A stretch of DNA of 64,000 nt from positions 1 through 64,000 of the forward strand of contig JAVUPY010000054.1 of the NCBI GenBank assembly GCA_032252755.1, written 5' to 3'. Both the position numbers and the translations under genes were made by a program. Shown piece after piece: positions 53,047 through 61,979 of this stretch. This DNA comes from Terriglobia bacterium (GTDB lineage Bacteria; Acidobacteriota; Terriglobia; Terriglobales; Acidobacteriaceae). Within the stretch, counting starts at the first letter, position 1. Every line of letters begins with the position of its first letter. The notes under the pieces were generated by a model that saw only the letters and a program-made list of their open reading frames with translations, was not told where the DNA came from and did not search any database.

Positions 53047-53994
53047 ATGAGCCTAGCAACCGAGCGCGTAGCCAAACTGACCGGAAGGGTACTCAACGTC
53101 CAGCATTTCTGCACGAATGATGGCCCGGGTATACGTACAAACGTGTTCCTCAAGGGATGTTCATTGCGCTGTAAGTGGTGCTGCAACCCTGAGAGTATTC
53201 AACTCAAGCCTGAGCTCGCCTTTGATCTCAAGCTCTGCATCGGCGTGAAGGAATGCGGGCTTTGTCTCAAAGAGTGCCCTGAGAGCGCGATTTATGTCAT
53301 CGATGCCGATGGTAAGGTGCGAATCAACTGGGACCTGTGCACGAATTGCAGCAAGTGTTGCCCAGTATGTCCAGGCAATTCGCTATACAACTTCGGCAAG
53401 GAGATGACCGTTGACGATGTACTTGCCGAAGTAGAGCAGGATTCTTCGTTCTATCGGGAATCAGGCGGTGGCATAACGCTCTCCGGTGGAGAGTGCACAC
53501 TCCAGCCTGATTTCAGCGCCGCGCTGCTCGCCGAAGCACATCAGCGTGGGATCAACACGGCGATCGAGACAGCGGGCAACGTGCCTTGGGAGTTTTTCCG
53601 TCGCGTCGTCGAACACACCGACATTGTCATGCACGACCACAAACTCAGCGATCCGTCTCGCCACAAGAAATGGGTCGGTGTCGACAACGTCAGGATTAAG
53701 GCAAATTTCCGGCGTGCTTACGAAACGTTTCCGGACAAGACCTTTATCGCTCGCACACCCGTGATTCCGGGCGTCAACGACGATGAGGAACATATTCGAG
53801 CAGTACTCGACTTCATTCGCCCTTACAAGAACGTGGTCGACTACCAGTTGTTGCCATACCACCGATATGGCGAAACGAAATACAGCTTCCTGGGACGTGT
53901 TTTTGAACTGAAAGATTTCCCGTCGTTGCCCACAGAAACACTGCGCCGCCTGCAGGCGATCGTCGACGAGGCGTTTGGCCGCACGGCGAAATGA
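53047..53994 (+). CDS. Glycyl radical enzyme activating enzyme (radical SAM)
   Basis: A 315-residue radical SAM enzyme that installs the Gly radical on its GRE using SAM and a [4Fe-4S] cluster. The SAM-cluster Cys are 38, 42 and 45 (GCSLRCKWC). An inserted ferredoxin-like domain has two further sets, Cys64/70/73/77 and Cys98/101/104/108 (CTNCSKCCPVC), as in activases of non-PFL GREs. SGGECTLQPDF and ETAGNVPWEF are the SAM-binding segments. It starts after AGAGGAAAG, 11 bases past the PFK-like gene, so the two are co-transcribed. Its target should be the GRE at 46864. Confidence 0.95.
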   Translation: MSLATERVAKLTGRVLNVQHFCTNDGPGIRTNVFLKGCSLRCKWCCNPESIQLKPELAFDLKLCIGVKECGLCLKECPESAIYVIDADGKVRINWDLCTNCSKCCPVCPGNSLYNFGKEMTVDDVLAEVEQDSSFYRESGGGITLSGGECTLQPDFSAALLAEAHQRGINTAIETAGNVPWEFFRRVVEHTDIVMHDHKLSDPSRHKKWVGVDNVRIKANFRRAYETFPDKTFIARTPVIPGVNDDEEHIRAVLDFIRPYKNVVDYQLLPYHRYGETKYSFLGRVFELKDFPSLPTETLRRLQAIVDEAFGRTAK

Positions 53995-54094
53995 GGTGCT
54001 GATAGGCAACAGACGACGTGTGTGGAGTGAGGCCCCAATTGCCTGATTCTCGGCGGTGTGAATTATTAGGCCGCAAGAAAGGGGTAAAGGTTCG

Positions 54095-55027
54095 ATGGAA
54101 CAGATACTTCACAAGATTCAGGCCATTACGATCGTCATCTTCATGGTGGGCAACCTGCTGGAGGTGGGACTCAGGCTCAAGGTTGCCGAAGCCCTCGCTG
54201 TCTTCCGGAACGTGCGCTTCCTGGTGACATCGTTGGTCTGGTGTTTTGTCCTGGGTCCAGCCCTGGCCGTGTTGCTCACGAAACTCATTCCGTTAGCTGC
54301 ACCCTACGCCATCGGCCTGGTGTTACTGGGGATGGCGCCATGCTCCCCGGCTATCCCGGTCATGATGAAAAAATCAGGTGGAAGCTTGGCTTACATGTCG
54401 GCTTTCATGCTGATCGCCTATGCCGGAACAGTGCTGTTGATGCCGTTTATGGTGCCATGGTTGGTGAAGGGATTCGCCGCGGATCCTTGGACTATCGCCA
54501 AGCCGCTCCTGTTTTTCATTACGCTACCGCTGATCATCGGAGCAGCGATTCGACACGTCACGGAAACGACTGCGGAGAAAGCAGCTCCCATCGTCAACAA
54601 GGTGACGGGCTTGAATACGCTCATCCTGTGTCTCATTCTGCTCTGGGTTTACAGGGGAGAGATATTTAGCGCGGTTGGGACATACGCAATCGGCAGCCAG
54701 ATCCTGTGCTACGCATTGCTGGGATTTGGGTCGTATTTACTTAGCTTCGGACTTTCCTATGAACAGAAAGCCCCGATGGTTCTCGGCGTCTGCACGCGCA
54801 ACGTCGGCCCTGCTCTTGCAACACTACTTGGGGTAGCCAGCGCGCCCCAGGGCGCGATCACGATGTGCATCCTGGCAATATTCCTCGGAGCCATCCTCTC
54901 CGGGTTCGTCGCTGCGGCGGTGCTGAAACGCTTTTGTGCTCCGGTCATCCGGCCAAGTCGGGAAGCTTCCTCGGATCAGGGAGGAGAGCATGTCGAAGTG
55001 CCTAAACAACATGCAATTCACCTCTGA
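54095..55027 (+). CDS. BASS-family (bile acid:sodium symporter-like) transporter
   Basis: A 310-residue inner-membrane protein with about nine membrane segments. LVLLGMAPCSPAIPVMMKKSGG and ALLGVASAPQGAITMCILAIFLG are the two crossover regions typical of the SBF/BASS fold, and SYEQKAPMVLGVCTRNVGPAL fits the second one's neighbour. These proteins move organic anions (bile acids, pyruvate, pantothenate) with sodium. It starts 101 bases after the GRE activase, after AAAGGGG. It is likely the uptake or export step for this cluster's substrate or product. Confidence 0.9.
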   Translation: MEQILHKIQAITIVIFMVGNLLEVGLRLKVAEALAVFRNVRFLVTSLVWCFVLGPALAVLLTKLIPLAAPYAIGLVLLGMAPCSPAIPVMMKKSGGSLAYMSAFMLIAYAGTVLLMPFMVPWLVKGFAADPWTIAKPLLFFITLPLIIGAAIRHVTETTAEKAAPIVNKVTGLNTLILCLILLWVYRGEIFSAVGTYAIGSQILCYALLGFGSYLLSFGLSYEQKAPMVLGVCTRNVGPALATLLGVASAPQGAITMCILAIFLGAILSGFVAAAVLKRFCAPVIRPSREASSDQGGEHVEVPKQHAIHL

Positions 55028-55194
55028 GCCGGTCCGTCATCGCGTTTGCCGCCGCGTTTTGTCGGTAACGGCAGTTTGGTACGTGAGCCTGCTTCGCCAT
55101 AGTGAGGGGTGGACTCACTTGGACTGCCGAGAAGGGTTTGCTTGCTGAGGGGGAGAGATCCGTTATGTAGCAACGCTGCGCAAGGGCAGCACTC

Positions 55195-56802
55195 ATGGAA
55201 TTGATTCAGACATTCTTGACTCAGCAGCCTTTCCTGGCGCTCTTCCTTGTGATCGCCCTGGGCTACGGCCTTGGCTCCATCAACATCAAAGGCTTTTCGC
55301 TCGGGGTCGGTGCCGTTATCTTTTCAGGACTCTTCATTGGGGCGATCGCACCGAAGTGTCAGCCACCTGCCATGGTGGGAACACTCGGCTTGGTAATGTT
55401 CCTCTATGGCTTGGGAGTTCAGTTCGGAAAACAGTTCTTCGAGGGTTTGGCCGGAGCAGCCGGACGACGCTACAACCTGCTTTCAATCATTGCGCTGACC
55501 GCCGCAGCAATTGTTACTGTCGTGGAACTTTTTTTAATGAATATTCCCCGCGCGCTATTGGCGGGGCTTTTCGCTGGTTCTGGCACGAGCGCCGCAACGA
55601 TGCAGGCAGCAATGGAAGCAGCGAAGAACAGCGATCCCGCGGTGGGATACAGCGTCGCGTTCCCCTTTGGTCTGGTCGGAGCAATCTTGTGCATGTACTT
55701 CATGCAAGTGTTCGTGAAGCCCGATCTGGAATCTGCCTTAAAGCCGGGATTACAAACCCTCGAGGTCGCGGTTCATTCAGCTGACGTGGTGGGGCATCCT
55801 CTCGGGGAGTTAATGTCACGATTGCCTGAAGGTGTACAGGTGCTGCTTGTGCGCGCAGGCAATGAAAACAAGTTCCCAACGCCGGAGCTGATCATAGAAG
55901 AAGGCGACATATTGTTTCTTGGAAGCAAAGACAAGGCGCCGTTGGCGGAGGCCAGAGACCTATTGGGCAAAAGTGCATCGGGTAAGGTCACCAGTGATCG
56001 GTCCAAGATTGATTACATGTTTGCCTTCGTATCAAAGCCAGACCTTGTGGGTACTCGGTTGTCGAGCCTGACAATGCCCGCGGGCGTGGAAGCAAGGATT
56101 ATGCACGTTCAACGCGGCGATAACGAGATGCTGGCAGGGCCAGGGATCACACTGGAAATGGGTGATCGTGTGGGAGTGCTGACGGATCGCGCGAACTTCC
56201 AAATGTTGCGGAAATTCTTCGGGAACTCGATTCGGGGTACAACAGAATTCAGCTATGTCAGCCTCGGAATCGGGATCATGCTGGGAGTGTTTCTCGGTAT
56301 AGCGCCAGTACCACTGCCGGGCGTCGGAACGCTGCGACTTGGGGTTGCTGGTGGTGCGCTCATTGTCGCGTTAATCCTGGGAAAACTCGGGCGGACCGGA
56401 AACTTGACTTGGACCATGCCAATATCCGCAAACCTCACCTTGAGAAACGCCGGACTCTCAATTTTTCTTGCGCAGGTGGGAATGAGTTCGGGCGGACCCT
56501 TCGTCAAGGTTGTGCATGACAGTGGGCTGGTCCTGCTAGGTGCAGGCGCCTGTATTCTGTTAGCACTGGCACTAACGCCACTGCTCATCGGCCACTTCGG
56601 GATGCGCATGCCATTCGACGACCTCTTAGGGGTTACCGCCGGCGTGACCGGCACGCCAGCGATCCTCGCATATGCATACCGGTCTTATCCGTCCGACCGC
56701 GTAGAGATTTCCTACGCGATGATCTATCCCGCTGCAACTATCGTCAAAATCGTAATTGCGCAGTTACTTATCGCTGTCGGCACAACTGGGGGCAGTTCTT
56801 AG
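55195..56802 (+). CDS. AspT/YidE-family antiporter with RCK-C domains
   Basis: A 535-residue transporter of the aspartate:alanine exchanger family. Membrane segments in the N- and C-terminal halves (GLVMFLYGLGVQFGKQFFEG, LAGLFAGSGTSAATMQAAM; NAGLSIFLAQVGMSSGGPFV, DDLLGVTAGVTGTPAILAY) flank two soluble TrkA-C domains at about 190-260 and 275-345 (GEDILFLGSKDK and GPGITLEMGDRVGVLTDR-type ends). AspT exchanges a dicarboxylate for its decarboxylation product and creates a proton gradient. That would fit a decarboxylating or eliminating pathway here, but it is inference. It is second of two transporters in the cluster. Confidence 0.9.
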   Translation: MELIQTFLTQQPFLALFLVIALGYGLGSINIKGFSLGVGAVIFSGLFIGAIAPKCQPPAMVGTLGLVMFLYGLGVQFGKQFFEGLAGAAGRRYNLLSIIALTAAAIVTVVELFLMNIPRALLAGLFAGSGTSAATMQAAMEAAKNSDPAVGYSVAFPFGLVGAILCMYFMQVFVKPDLESALKPGLQTLEVAVHSADVVGHPLGELMSRLPEGVQVLLVRAGNENKFPTPELIIEEGDILFLGSKDKAPLAEARDLLGKSASGKVTSDRSKIDYMFAFVSKPDLVGTRLSSLTMPAGVEARIMHVQRGDNEMLAGPGITLEMGDRVGVLTDRANFQMLRKFFGNSIRGTTEFSYVSLGIGIMLGVFLGIAPVPLPGVGTLRLGVAGGALIVALILGKLGRTGNLTWTMPISANLTLRNAGLSIFLAQVGMSSGGPFVKVVHDSGLVLLGAGACILLALALTPLLIGHFGMRMPFDDLLGVTAGVTGTPAILAYAYRSYPSDRVEISYAMIYPAATIVKIVIAQLLIAVGTTGGSS

Positions 56803-56867
56803 GCTACAAAAGGAACATTCATAACGATGACTGCGCATTTTACAAAACGTCGTGAAGGGTGATCAGC

Positions 56868-57602
56868 ATGAAACGATCAGCGTGGTTCGCGCTCGTATTG
56901 GCATTGATTTCCGCGTCGGCGACGTCTGTCGCTCAAGTTCAAGATGAAGCCACGCTTGCAGACAACAAAATCCATCTCGAATTCATGCCTTATCTCATTG
57001 CTCCAGGAATGGGCGGCGACGTAACAGTGAACGGGACAACGGAAACTCTGAATGCGAGTGCTGGAGATGTATTGAGCCATCTTCAGTTCGGGTTCATGGC
57101 CCGTACCGGTATTAGTTACAACCGACTCTTCGTTGGAACCGATACTGTATATATGGGGCTCGGCGGTGCTAACGATGCGGTGGATGTTGGATTCGATCAA
57201 TGGGCTGCAGAACTGCTAGGCGGCTATCGCGTACACCCACGTATCTCCTTGCTGGGCGGTGTTAGATACAACAGTCTCAGCGCAAACCTCAAGTTCAAGG
57301 GACCCCTTGAATCGAATATTCGCGGTTCGCAGGTATGGTGGGACCCGTTTTTCGGCGCCGTCGGCAATATTCCCCTTGGCAAGAAACTAAGTGCCTCGAC
57401 TCGATTCGATATAGGCGGATTTGGCGCCGGATCACAAATCGCCGTCAATGCCGAGCCGCTTCTGAACTATCAATTCACCCGACGCTTCATGGGAACCGTG
57501 GGTTGGAAGTTCCTCTACCAAGATTACGTGAACAAGGGACAGGCGTTTGAATACGACGTGTTAACACAGGGTCCGGTGCTTGGTCTCGCGATTCGTTGGT
57601 GA
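56868..57602 (+). CDS. Outer-membrane beta-barrel protein
   Basis: A 244-residue protein (ATG at 56868, GAAGGGTGATC upstream) with a signal peptide (MKRSAWFALVLALISASATS, ending near VAQ). Strands such as KIHLEFMPYLIAPGMGGDV, GFMARTGISYNRLFVGTDTVY and a terminal GPVLGLAIRW mark a barrel. It ends the same-strand series that begins with the GRE, and could be the outer-membrane entry for the substrate, though it is separated by about 65 bases from the AspT-type gene and 32 from the glucosidase. Confidence 0.78.
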   Translation: MKRSAWFALVLALISASATSVAQVQDEATLADNKIHLEFMPYLIAPGMGGDVTVNGTTETLNASAGDVLSHLQFGFMARTGISYNRLFVGTDTVYMGLGGANDAVDVGFDQWAAELLGGYRVHPRISLLGGVRYNSLSANLKFKGPLESNIRGSQVWWDPFFGAVGNIPLGKKLSASTRFDIGGFGAGSQIAVNAEPLLNYQFTRRFMGTVGWKFLYQDYVNKGQAFEYDVLTQGPVLGLAIRW

Positions 57603-57634
57603 TGCGATAACGCTGACCGAGAAGAGAGGCAAGT

Positions 57635-60376
57635 ATGAAATCGAAGCAGAACCTTCCAATCGACTATGTGCAGACTTCTGAGCAGAAGCGCCTGAATGAT
57701 TACCGCGAGATCGGCATACCCTGGAAGAAATGGGGCCCCTATCTCAGCGAGCGACAGTGGGGTACAGTTCGCGAAGACTATAGTCAGGGCGGCAACGCCT
57801 GGGATTATTTTACCCATGATCAGGCGCGTTCTCGTGCGTACCGGTGGGGCGAAGACGGACTGGCCGGCATTTCAGACGATCAACAGCAACTCTGTTTTGC
57901 TGTCGCCATGTGGAACGGCCGCGATCCTATTCTAAAGGAGCGCCTGTTCGGATTAACGAACAGCGAGGGTAATCACGGCGAGGATGTCAAAGAATACTAT
58001 TTCTACATCGACAGCACTCCTACCCACTCGTATATGAAGTATCTCTACAAGTACCCTCAGCGGGATTATCCCTATCGCGACCTTGTGGAAACAAACAGGC
58101 GTCTCTCGAGGGACGAGTTCGAGTATGAATTACTCGATACCGGAGTCTTTGACGATGATCGTTACTTCGATGTGTTTGTCGAATACGCCAAGGCTGACCC
58201 CGAAGATCTCTTGATCCGTATCTCCGCCCACAATCGTGGACCGGAAACAGCTGAAATCCACTTGCTTCCAACATTGTGGTTTCGTAACACGTGGTCGTGG
58301 GCGGAGGGCGATATTAAGCCGAATCTGAGGAAGACAGGTGAAGGCGAAGTGCTTGCGTCGCATCCGGTACTTGTCAACTACAAGTTACAGTGCGAGGGCA
58401 ACCCGGCCCTACTCTTCACGGAGAATGAGTCCAACGCGAGCCGACTGTGGGGCCAACCGAACCCGACTCCCTACGTCAAAGACGCCTTCCATGAGTGCGT
58501 GGTATCAGGCAAGAAAGACGCGGTGAATCCGGATTGCTCCGGCACAAAGGCTGCGGCCCATTATGTACTGCAGATTCCCGCCGGTGGTCACAAGTCAGTT
58601 CGGCTGCGCCTGAGCGCGAATCCGGTAATGGATGCCTTTTCGAACTTTGACAAGATCTTTGCTGGTCGACTTGACGAAGCAAATGAGTTTTATGATCGAA
58701 TCACCCCAAGCTCTTTAAGTGAGGATGAACGGCGCGTTCATCGGCAAGCTCTTGCCGGAATGTTGTGGACTAAGCAGTTCTACTATTTCGACCTTGATAG
58801 ATGGCTCGCTGAGCATGACGCTCATCCAATGACGGGAGCGGGTAGCCACAATATTCGGAACACCGAATGGTTCCACATGTTGAATCGCGACATCATTTCG
58901 ATGCCGGACAAATGGGAATACCCCTGGTATGCGGCCTGGGATTTGGCTTTTCACACTCTCTCCCTTTCTTTGGTGGATTTCGATTTTGCCAAAGACCAAC
59001 TCTTGCTCATGCTGCGGAACCTCTATGCTCACCCCAATGGGCAGATCCCGGCCTACGAATGGAATTTCAGCGATGTAAATCCGCCAGTACACGCCTGGGC
59101 CACCCTGTTCCTTTACAACATCGAGAAAGAATTGGGTCGTGCCGACCTACGTTTCCTGGAACGCTCCTTCCAGGGCCTGATGCTCAATTTCAACTGGTGG
59201 GTCAATCGCAAAGATCCCGAAGGCCGTAATGTGTTTGCCGGGGGATTTCTCGGGCTGGACAACATTGGCGTCTTCGATCGAAGTTCCAAGTTGCCAACCG
59301 GAGGTCATCTCGACCAGGCAGATGGAACCGCATGGATGGCTTTCTACTGCCAGTGCATGTTGGAGATCGCGCTGATCCTCACTGAGTACGATTCAATGTA
59401 TGAGGAAATCGCCTTCAAGTTTCTGGAGCAGTTCGTCTGGATCACCTATGCCATGGATCGTATCGGAGGGGGTCACGACGGAATGTGGGACGCGCAGGAC
59501 GGATTCTTCTATGACCTGTTGCACTTCCCGAACGGCGACTCCATGCGACTCAAGATTCGTTCGATGGTTGGATTGCTGCCTCTTTGTGCTTCCACCGTAT
59601 TTGAACCCGGATTTGTAGCGCGCCATCCACGCATTTTGGAGTTGGGCCAGTTGTTCAGGAAGCGCCATCCCGATGTATTGAAACATGCCAGAGGCTCAGA
59701 AGAAGCGTTAATAGGCCAATGTGGTCGACGGTTGCTCGCGGTACTTAACAAGGAGAAATTGCAGCGAACACTCCATTACATGCTCGACGAGAATGAGTTC
59801 CTGAGCCCTTATGGCATCCGTTCTCTGTCCCGTTACCACCTTGAGCATCCATTTGTCTTCCAGGTTGGATCGCAGGAGTACAGAGTGGACTATCTGCCCG
59901 CTGAATCTAATACAGGAATGTTCGGCGGCAATTCCAACTGGCGTGGTCCGGTGTGGATGCCGGTGAATGTGCTCTTAATACGAGGCCTCATGAACCTCTA
60001 TCAGTTCTACGGAGATGATTTTAAAGTCGAGTGCCCCACGGGCTCCGGAACACAAATGACTCTGTTTGAGGTTGCTCAGGAAATCTCCCGCAGACTTTCT
60101 GGCATTTTCCTCCGCGACCAGAATGGAAACCGTCCAGTTTACGGTGGTACCAAGAAGTTCCAGGAAGATCCTTACTGGCGAGACTACATCTTGTTCTACG
60201 AATATTTTCACGGTGATAACGGAGCAGGACTTGGTGCCAGTCATCAAACGGGATGGACTGGAGTTGTTGCGCGGATTATGGACCTGTTTGCTCGGACGAA
60301 TGCGGCTGACCTATTGGAGACGTCGAAACACGAACTGCTCGCAAAGCAGACAAGAGAACAAGTGGCAGGCCGCTAA
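57635..60376 (+). CDS. GH63-type glucosidase (MGH1-like), cytoplasmic
   Basis: A 913-residue glycoside hydrolase related to GH63 alpha-glucosidases and glucosylglycerate hydrolases. KWGPYLSERQWGTVREDYSQ is the usual opening. The (alpha/alpha)6 barrel has DKWEYPWYAAWDLAFH (catalytic Asp in AAWD), GGNSNWRGPVWMPVN and FYEYFHGDNGAGLGASHQTG (catalytic Glu in YEYF). It has no signal peptide, so it acts in the cytoplasm. It starts after GAGAGG, 32 bases past the barrel gene. The natural substrate is probably a small alpha-glucoside or compatible solute. It is paired with a GH13 enzyme. Confidence 0.9.
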   Translation: MKSKQNLPIDYVQTSEQKRLNDYREIGIPWKKWGPYLSERQWGTVREDYSQGGNAWDYFTHDQARSRAYRWGEDGLAGISDDQQQLCFAVAMWNGRDPILKERLFGLTNSEGNHGEDVKEYYFYIDSTPTHSYMKYLYKYPQRDYPYRDLVETNRRLSRDEFEYELLDTGVFDDDRYFDVFVEYAKADPEDLLIRISAHNRGPETAEIHLLPTLWFRNTWSWAEGDIKPNLRKTGEGEVLASHPVLVNYKLQCEGNPALLFTENESNASRLWGQPNPTPYVKDAFHECVVSGKKDAVNPDCSGTKAAAHYVLQIPAGGHKSVRLRLSANPVMDAFSNFDKIFAGRLDEANEFYDRITPSSLSEDERRVHRQALAGMLWTKQFYYFDLDRWLAEHDAHPMTGAGSHNIRNTEWFHMLNRDIISMPDKWEYPWYAAWDLAFHTLSLSLVDFDFAKDQLLLMLRNLYAHPNGQIPAYEWNFSDVNPPVHAWATLFLYNIEKELGRADLRFLERSFQGLMLNFNWWVNRKDPEGRNVFAGGFLGLDNIGVFDRSSKLPTGGHLDQADGTAWMAFYCQCMLEIALILTEYDSMYEEIAFKFLEQFVWITYAMDRIGGGHDGMWDAQDGFFYDLLHFPNGDSMRLKIRSMVGLLPLCASTVFEPGFVARHPRILELGQLFRKRHPDVLKHARGSEEALIGQCGRRLLAVLNKEKLQRTLHYMLDENEFLSPYGIRSLSRYHLEHPFVFQVGSQEYRVDYLPAESNTGMFGGNSNWRGPVWMPVNVLLIRGLMNLYQFYGDDFKVECPTGSGTQMTLFEVAQEISRRLSGIFLRDQNGNRPVYGGTKKFQEDPYWRDYILFYEYFHGDNGAGLGASHQTGWTGVVARIMDLFARTNAADLLETSKHELLAKQTREQVAGR

Positions 60377-60466
60377 TTAACTCCACCGGGGTGTTTTGCA
60401 GGAAGTAGGCAAGTATCTTTGCGATGAGCCAGTTGAGCCAATGACGGCCCACAAGAGGAGATCGAG

Positions 60467-61978
60467 ATGAAACCGTGGCCGAAGCATCCTGTCATTTACG
60501 AAATCAACACGTGGGTCTGGCTTGCAGAACTGGCTCAAAGGTTTGGAACCTTCGTGGATCTCGGTTCTGTGCCTCAGTCCGAATACGATGCGATTGCAGC
60601 GGGTGGCTTCGATGCGGTCTGGTTTATGGGTGTATGGGAACGCAGCCCCGCCGGCATTTCTATTGCGAACCGGAACGAAAACCTGCTCGCAGATTTTCGC
60701 CGTGCTCTCCCAGACTTTCGTCCTGAAGACAATGTAGGTTCTCCTTATTGCATTCGACGTTACGTGGTGGATCAGCACCTGGGTGGGGCGGCTGGCTTGG
60801 CGATTGCGCGCAGAGAACTTGCTAAGCGAGGCATGCGGCTGATCCTGGACTTCGTGCCGAATCACGTCGCGCCCGATCATCCGTGGGCAAACGAGCATCC
60901 TGAGTACTTTATCCAGGGAAGCGCTGACGACCTTCGAAACGACCCGGCCTCCTACCTTCAAATGGGTAGCTTGGTGTACGCCTGCGGAAGGGATCCGTAT
61001 TTCCCGGCATGGCCAGATGTGCTGCAACTCAACGCTTTTCAACCGGAGCTGCGAGCTGCTGTCGTGGAGACGGTATCGGATATTGCTGCTCAGTGCGATG
61101 GTGTGCGATGCGACATGGCAATGCTCCTGGTGAACTCGGTCTTCGAGCGGACGTGGGGTGGGCGCGCGGGAACAAAACCAACAACAGAGTACTGGGTCGA
61201 ACCAATCCGCGCTGCGAAGCTGAAATATCCCAACTTCCTCTTCATCGCCGAGGCGTATTGGGATATGGAATGGGAGTTGCAGCAACTGGGCTTTGACTTT
61301 TGCTACGACAAACGACTTTACGATCGTCTTGAGCATGACGGCGCAGAAAACATTCGTCTTCATCTCTGCGCTGAGGTGGCGTACCAGGAGAAACTGTTGA
61401 GGTTCATCGAGAACCACGACGAGCCTCGGGCAGCGGCGGCATTTTATCCAGCCAAAGAAAAAGCCGCTGCGGTGGTGACCTCGACCCTGATGGGCGCAAG
61501 GCTCTTTCACGAAGGGCAGCTCGAGGGTCGCAAGGTGAGGCTGCCTGTCTTTCTGGGCAGGCGCCCAAGCGAGAGTGTCGATCCGGATATTCAGGAGTTC
61601 TACAAGAAGCTGTTGCTGGCCATCGATAAACCAGTATTTCGAGAAGGTGAGTGGAGCCTCTGCCAATGCACGGGTTGGCCCGACAATCGGTCTTTTCAAA
61701 ATGTGGTCGCTTGGCGCTGGAGTAACCTCGACGAGCGATTCCTGATCGTCGTGAATCTGAGCGACGCTCCTGCTCAAGCAATTGTTCACGTCGGGTGGGA
61801 GGATTTAGCAGGTCAGAACTGGATCTTCAGAGACACGTTGTCGGACGCAACTTACGACCGCTGCGGAGATGAACTTCTGTCGTCAGGTTTGTACATCGAG
61901 CTTGCACCGTGGAACTGTCACTTTTGTGAGTGCCAAAAGAGGGTACCAGCACAATTCGTAGTGGAAACTGCGGCTTGA
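60467..61978 (+). CDS. GH13 alpha-amylase-family enzyme, cytoplasmic
   Basis: A 503-residue TIM-barrel glycoside hydrolase from an ATG after AAGAGGAG. GH13 conserved regions: LILDFVPNHVA (region I), DGVRCDMAML (region II, nucleophile Asp), FLFIAEAYWDME (region III, acid Glu) and FIENHDEPR (region IV, Asp). No signal peptide or carbohydrate-binding module. In this size class, enzymes act as alpha-glucosidases, phosphorylases or transglycosylases on small sugars. The GH63 partner 90 bases upstream points to joint breakdown of an intracellular alpha-glucan or glucoside. Confidence 0.92.
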   Translation: MKPWPKHPVIYEINTWVWLAELAQRFGTFVDLGSVPQSEYDAIAAGGFDAVWFMGVWERSPAGISIANRNENLLADFRRALPDFRPEDNVGSPYCIRRYVVDQHLGGAAGLAIARRELAKRGMRLILDFVPNHVAPDHPWANEHPEYFIQGSADDLRNDPASYLQMGSLVYACGRDPYFPAWPDVLQLNAFQPELRAAVVETVSDIAAQCDGVRCDMAMLLVNSVFERTWGGRAGTKPTTEYWVEPIRAAKLKYPNFLFIAEAYWDMEWELQQLGFDFCYDKRLYDRLEHDGAENIRLHLCAEVAYQEKLLRFIENHDEPRAAAAFYPAKEKAAAVVTSTLMGARLFHEGQLEGRKVRLPVFLGRRPSESVDPDIQEFYKKLLLAIDKPVFREGEWSLCQCTGWPDNRSFQNVVAWRWSNLDERFLIVVNLSDAPAQAIVHVGWEDLAGQNWIFRDTLSDATYDRCGDELLSSGLYIELAPWNCHFCECQKRVPAQFVVETAA

Positions 61979-61979
61979 T

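Noticed and set aside
60377-61789. 470-codon open frame on the minus strand opposite the GH13 gene
   Set aside because: The plus strand carries all four GH13 conserved regions; the antisense product shows no motif.
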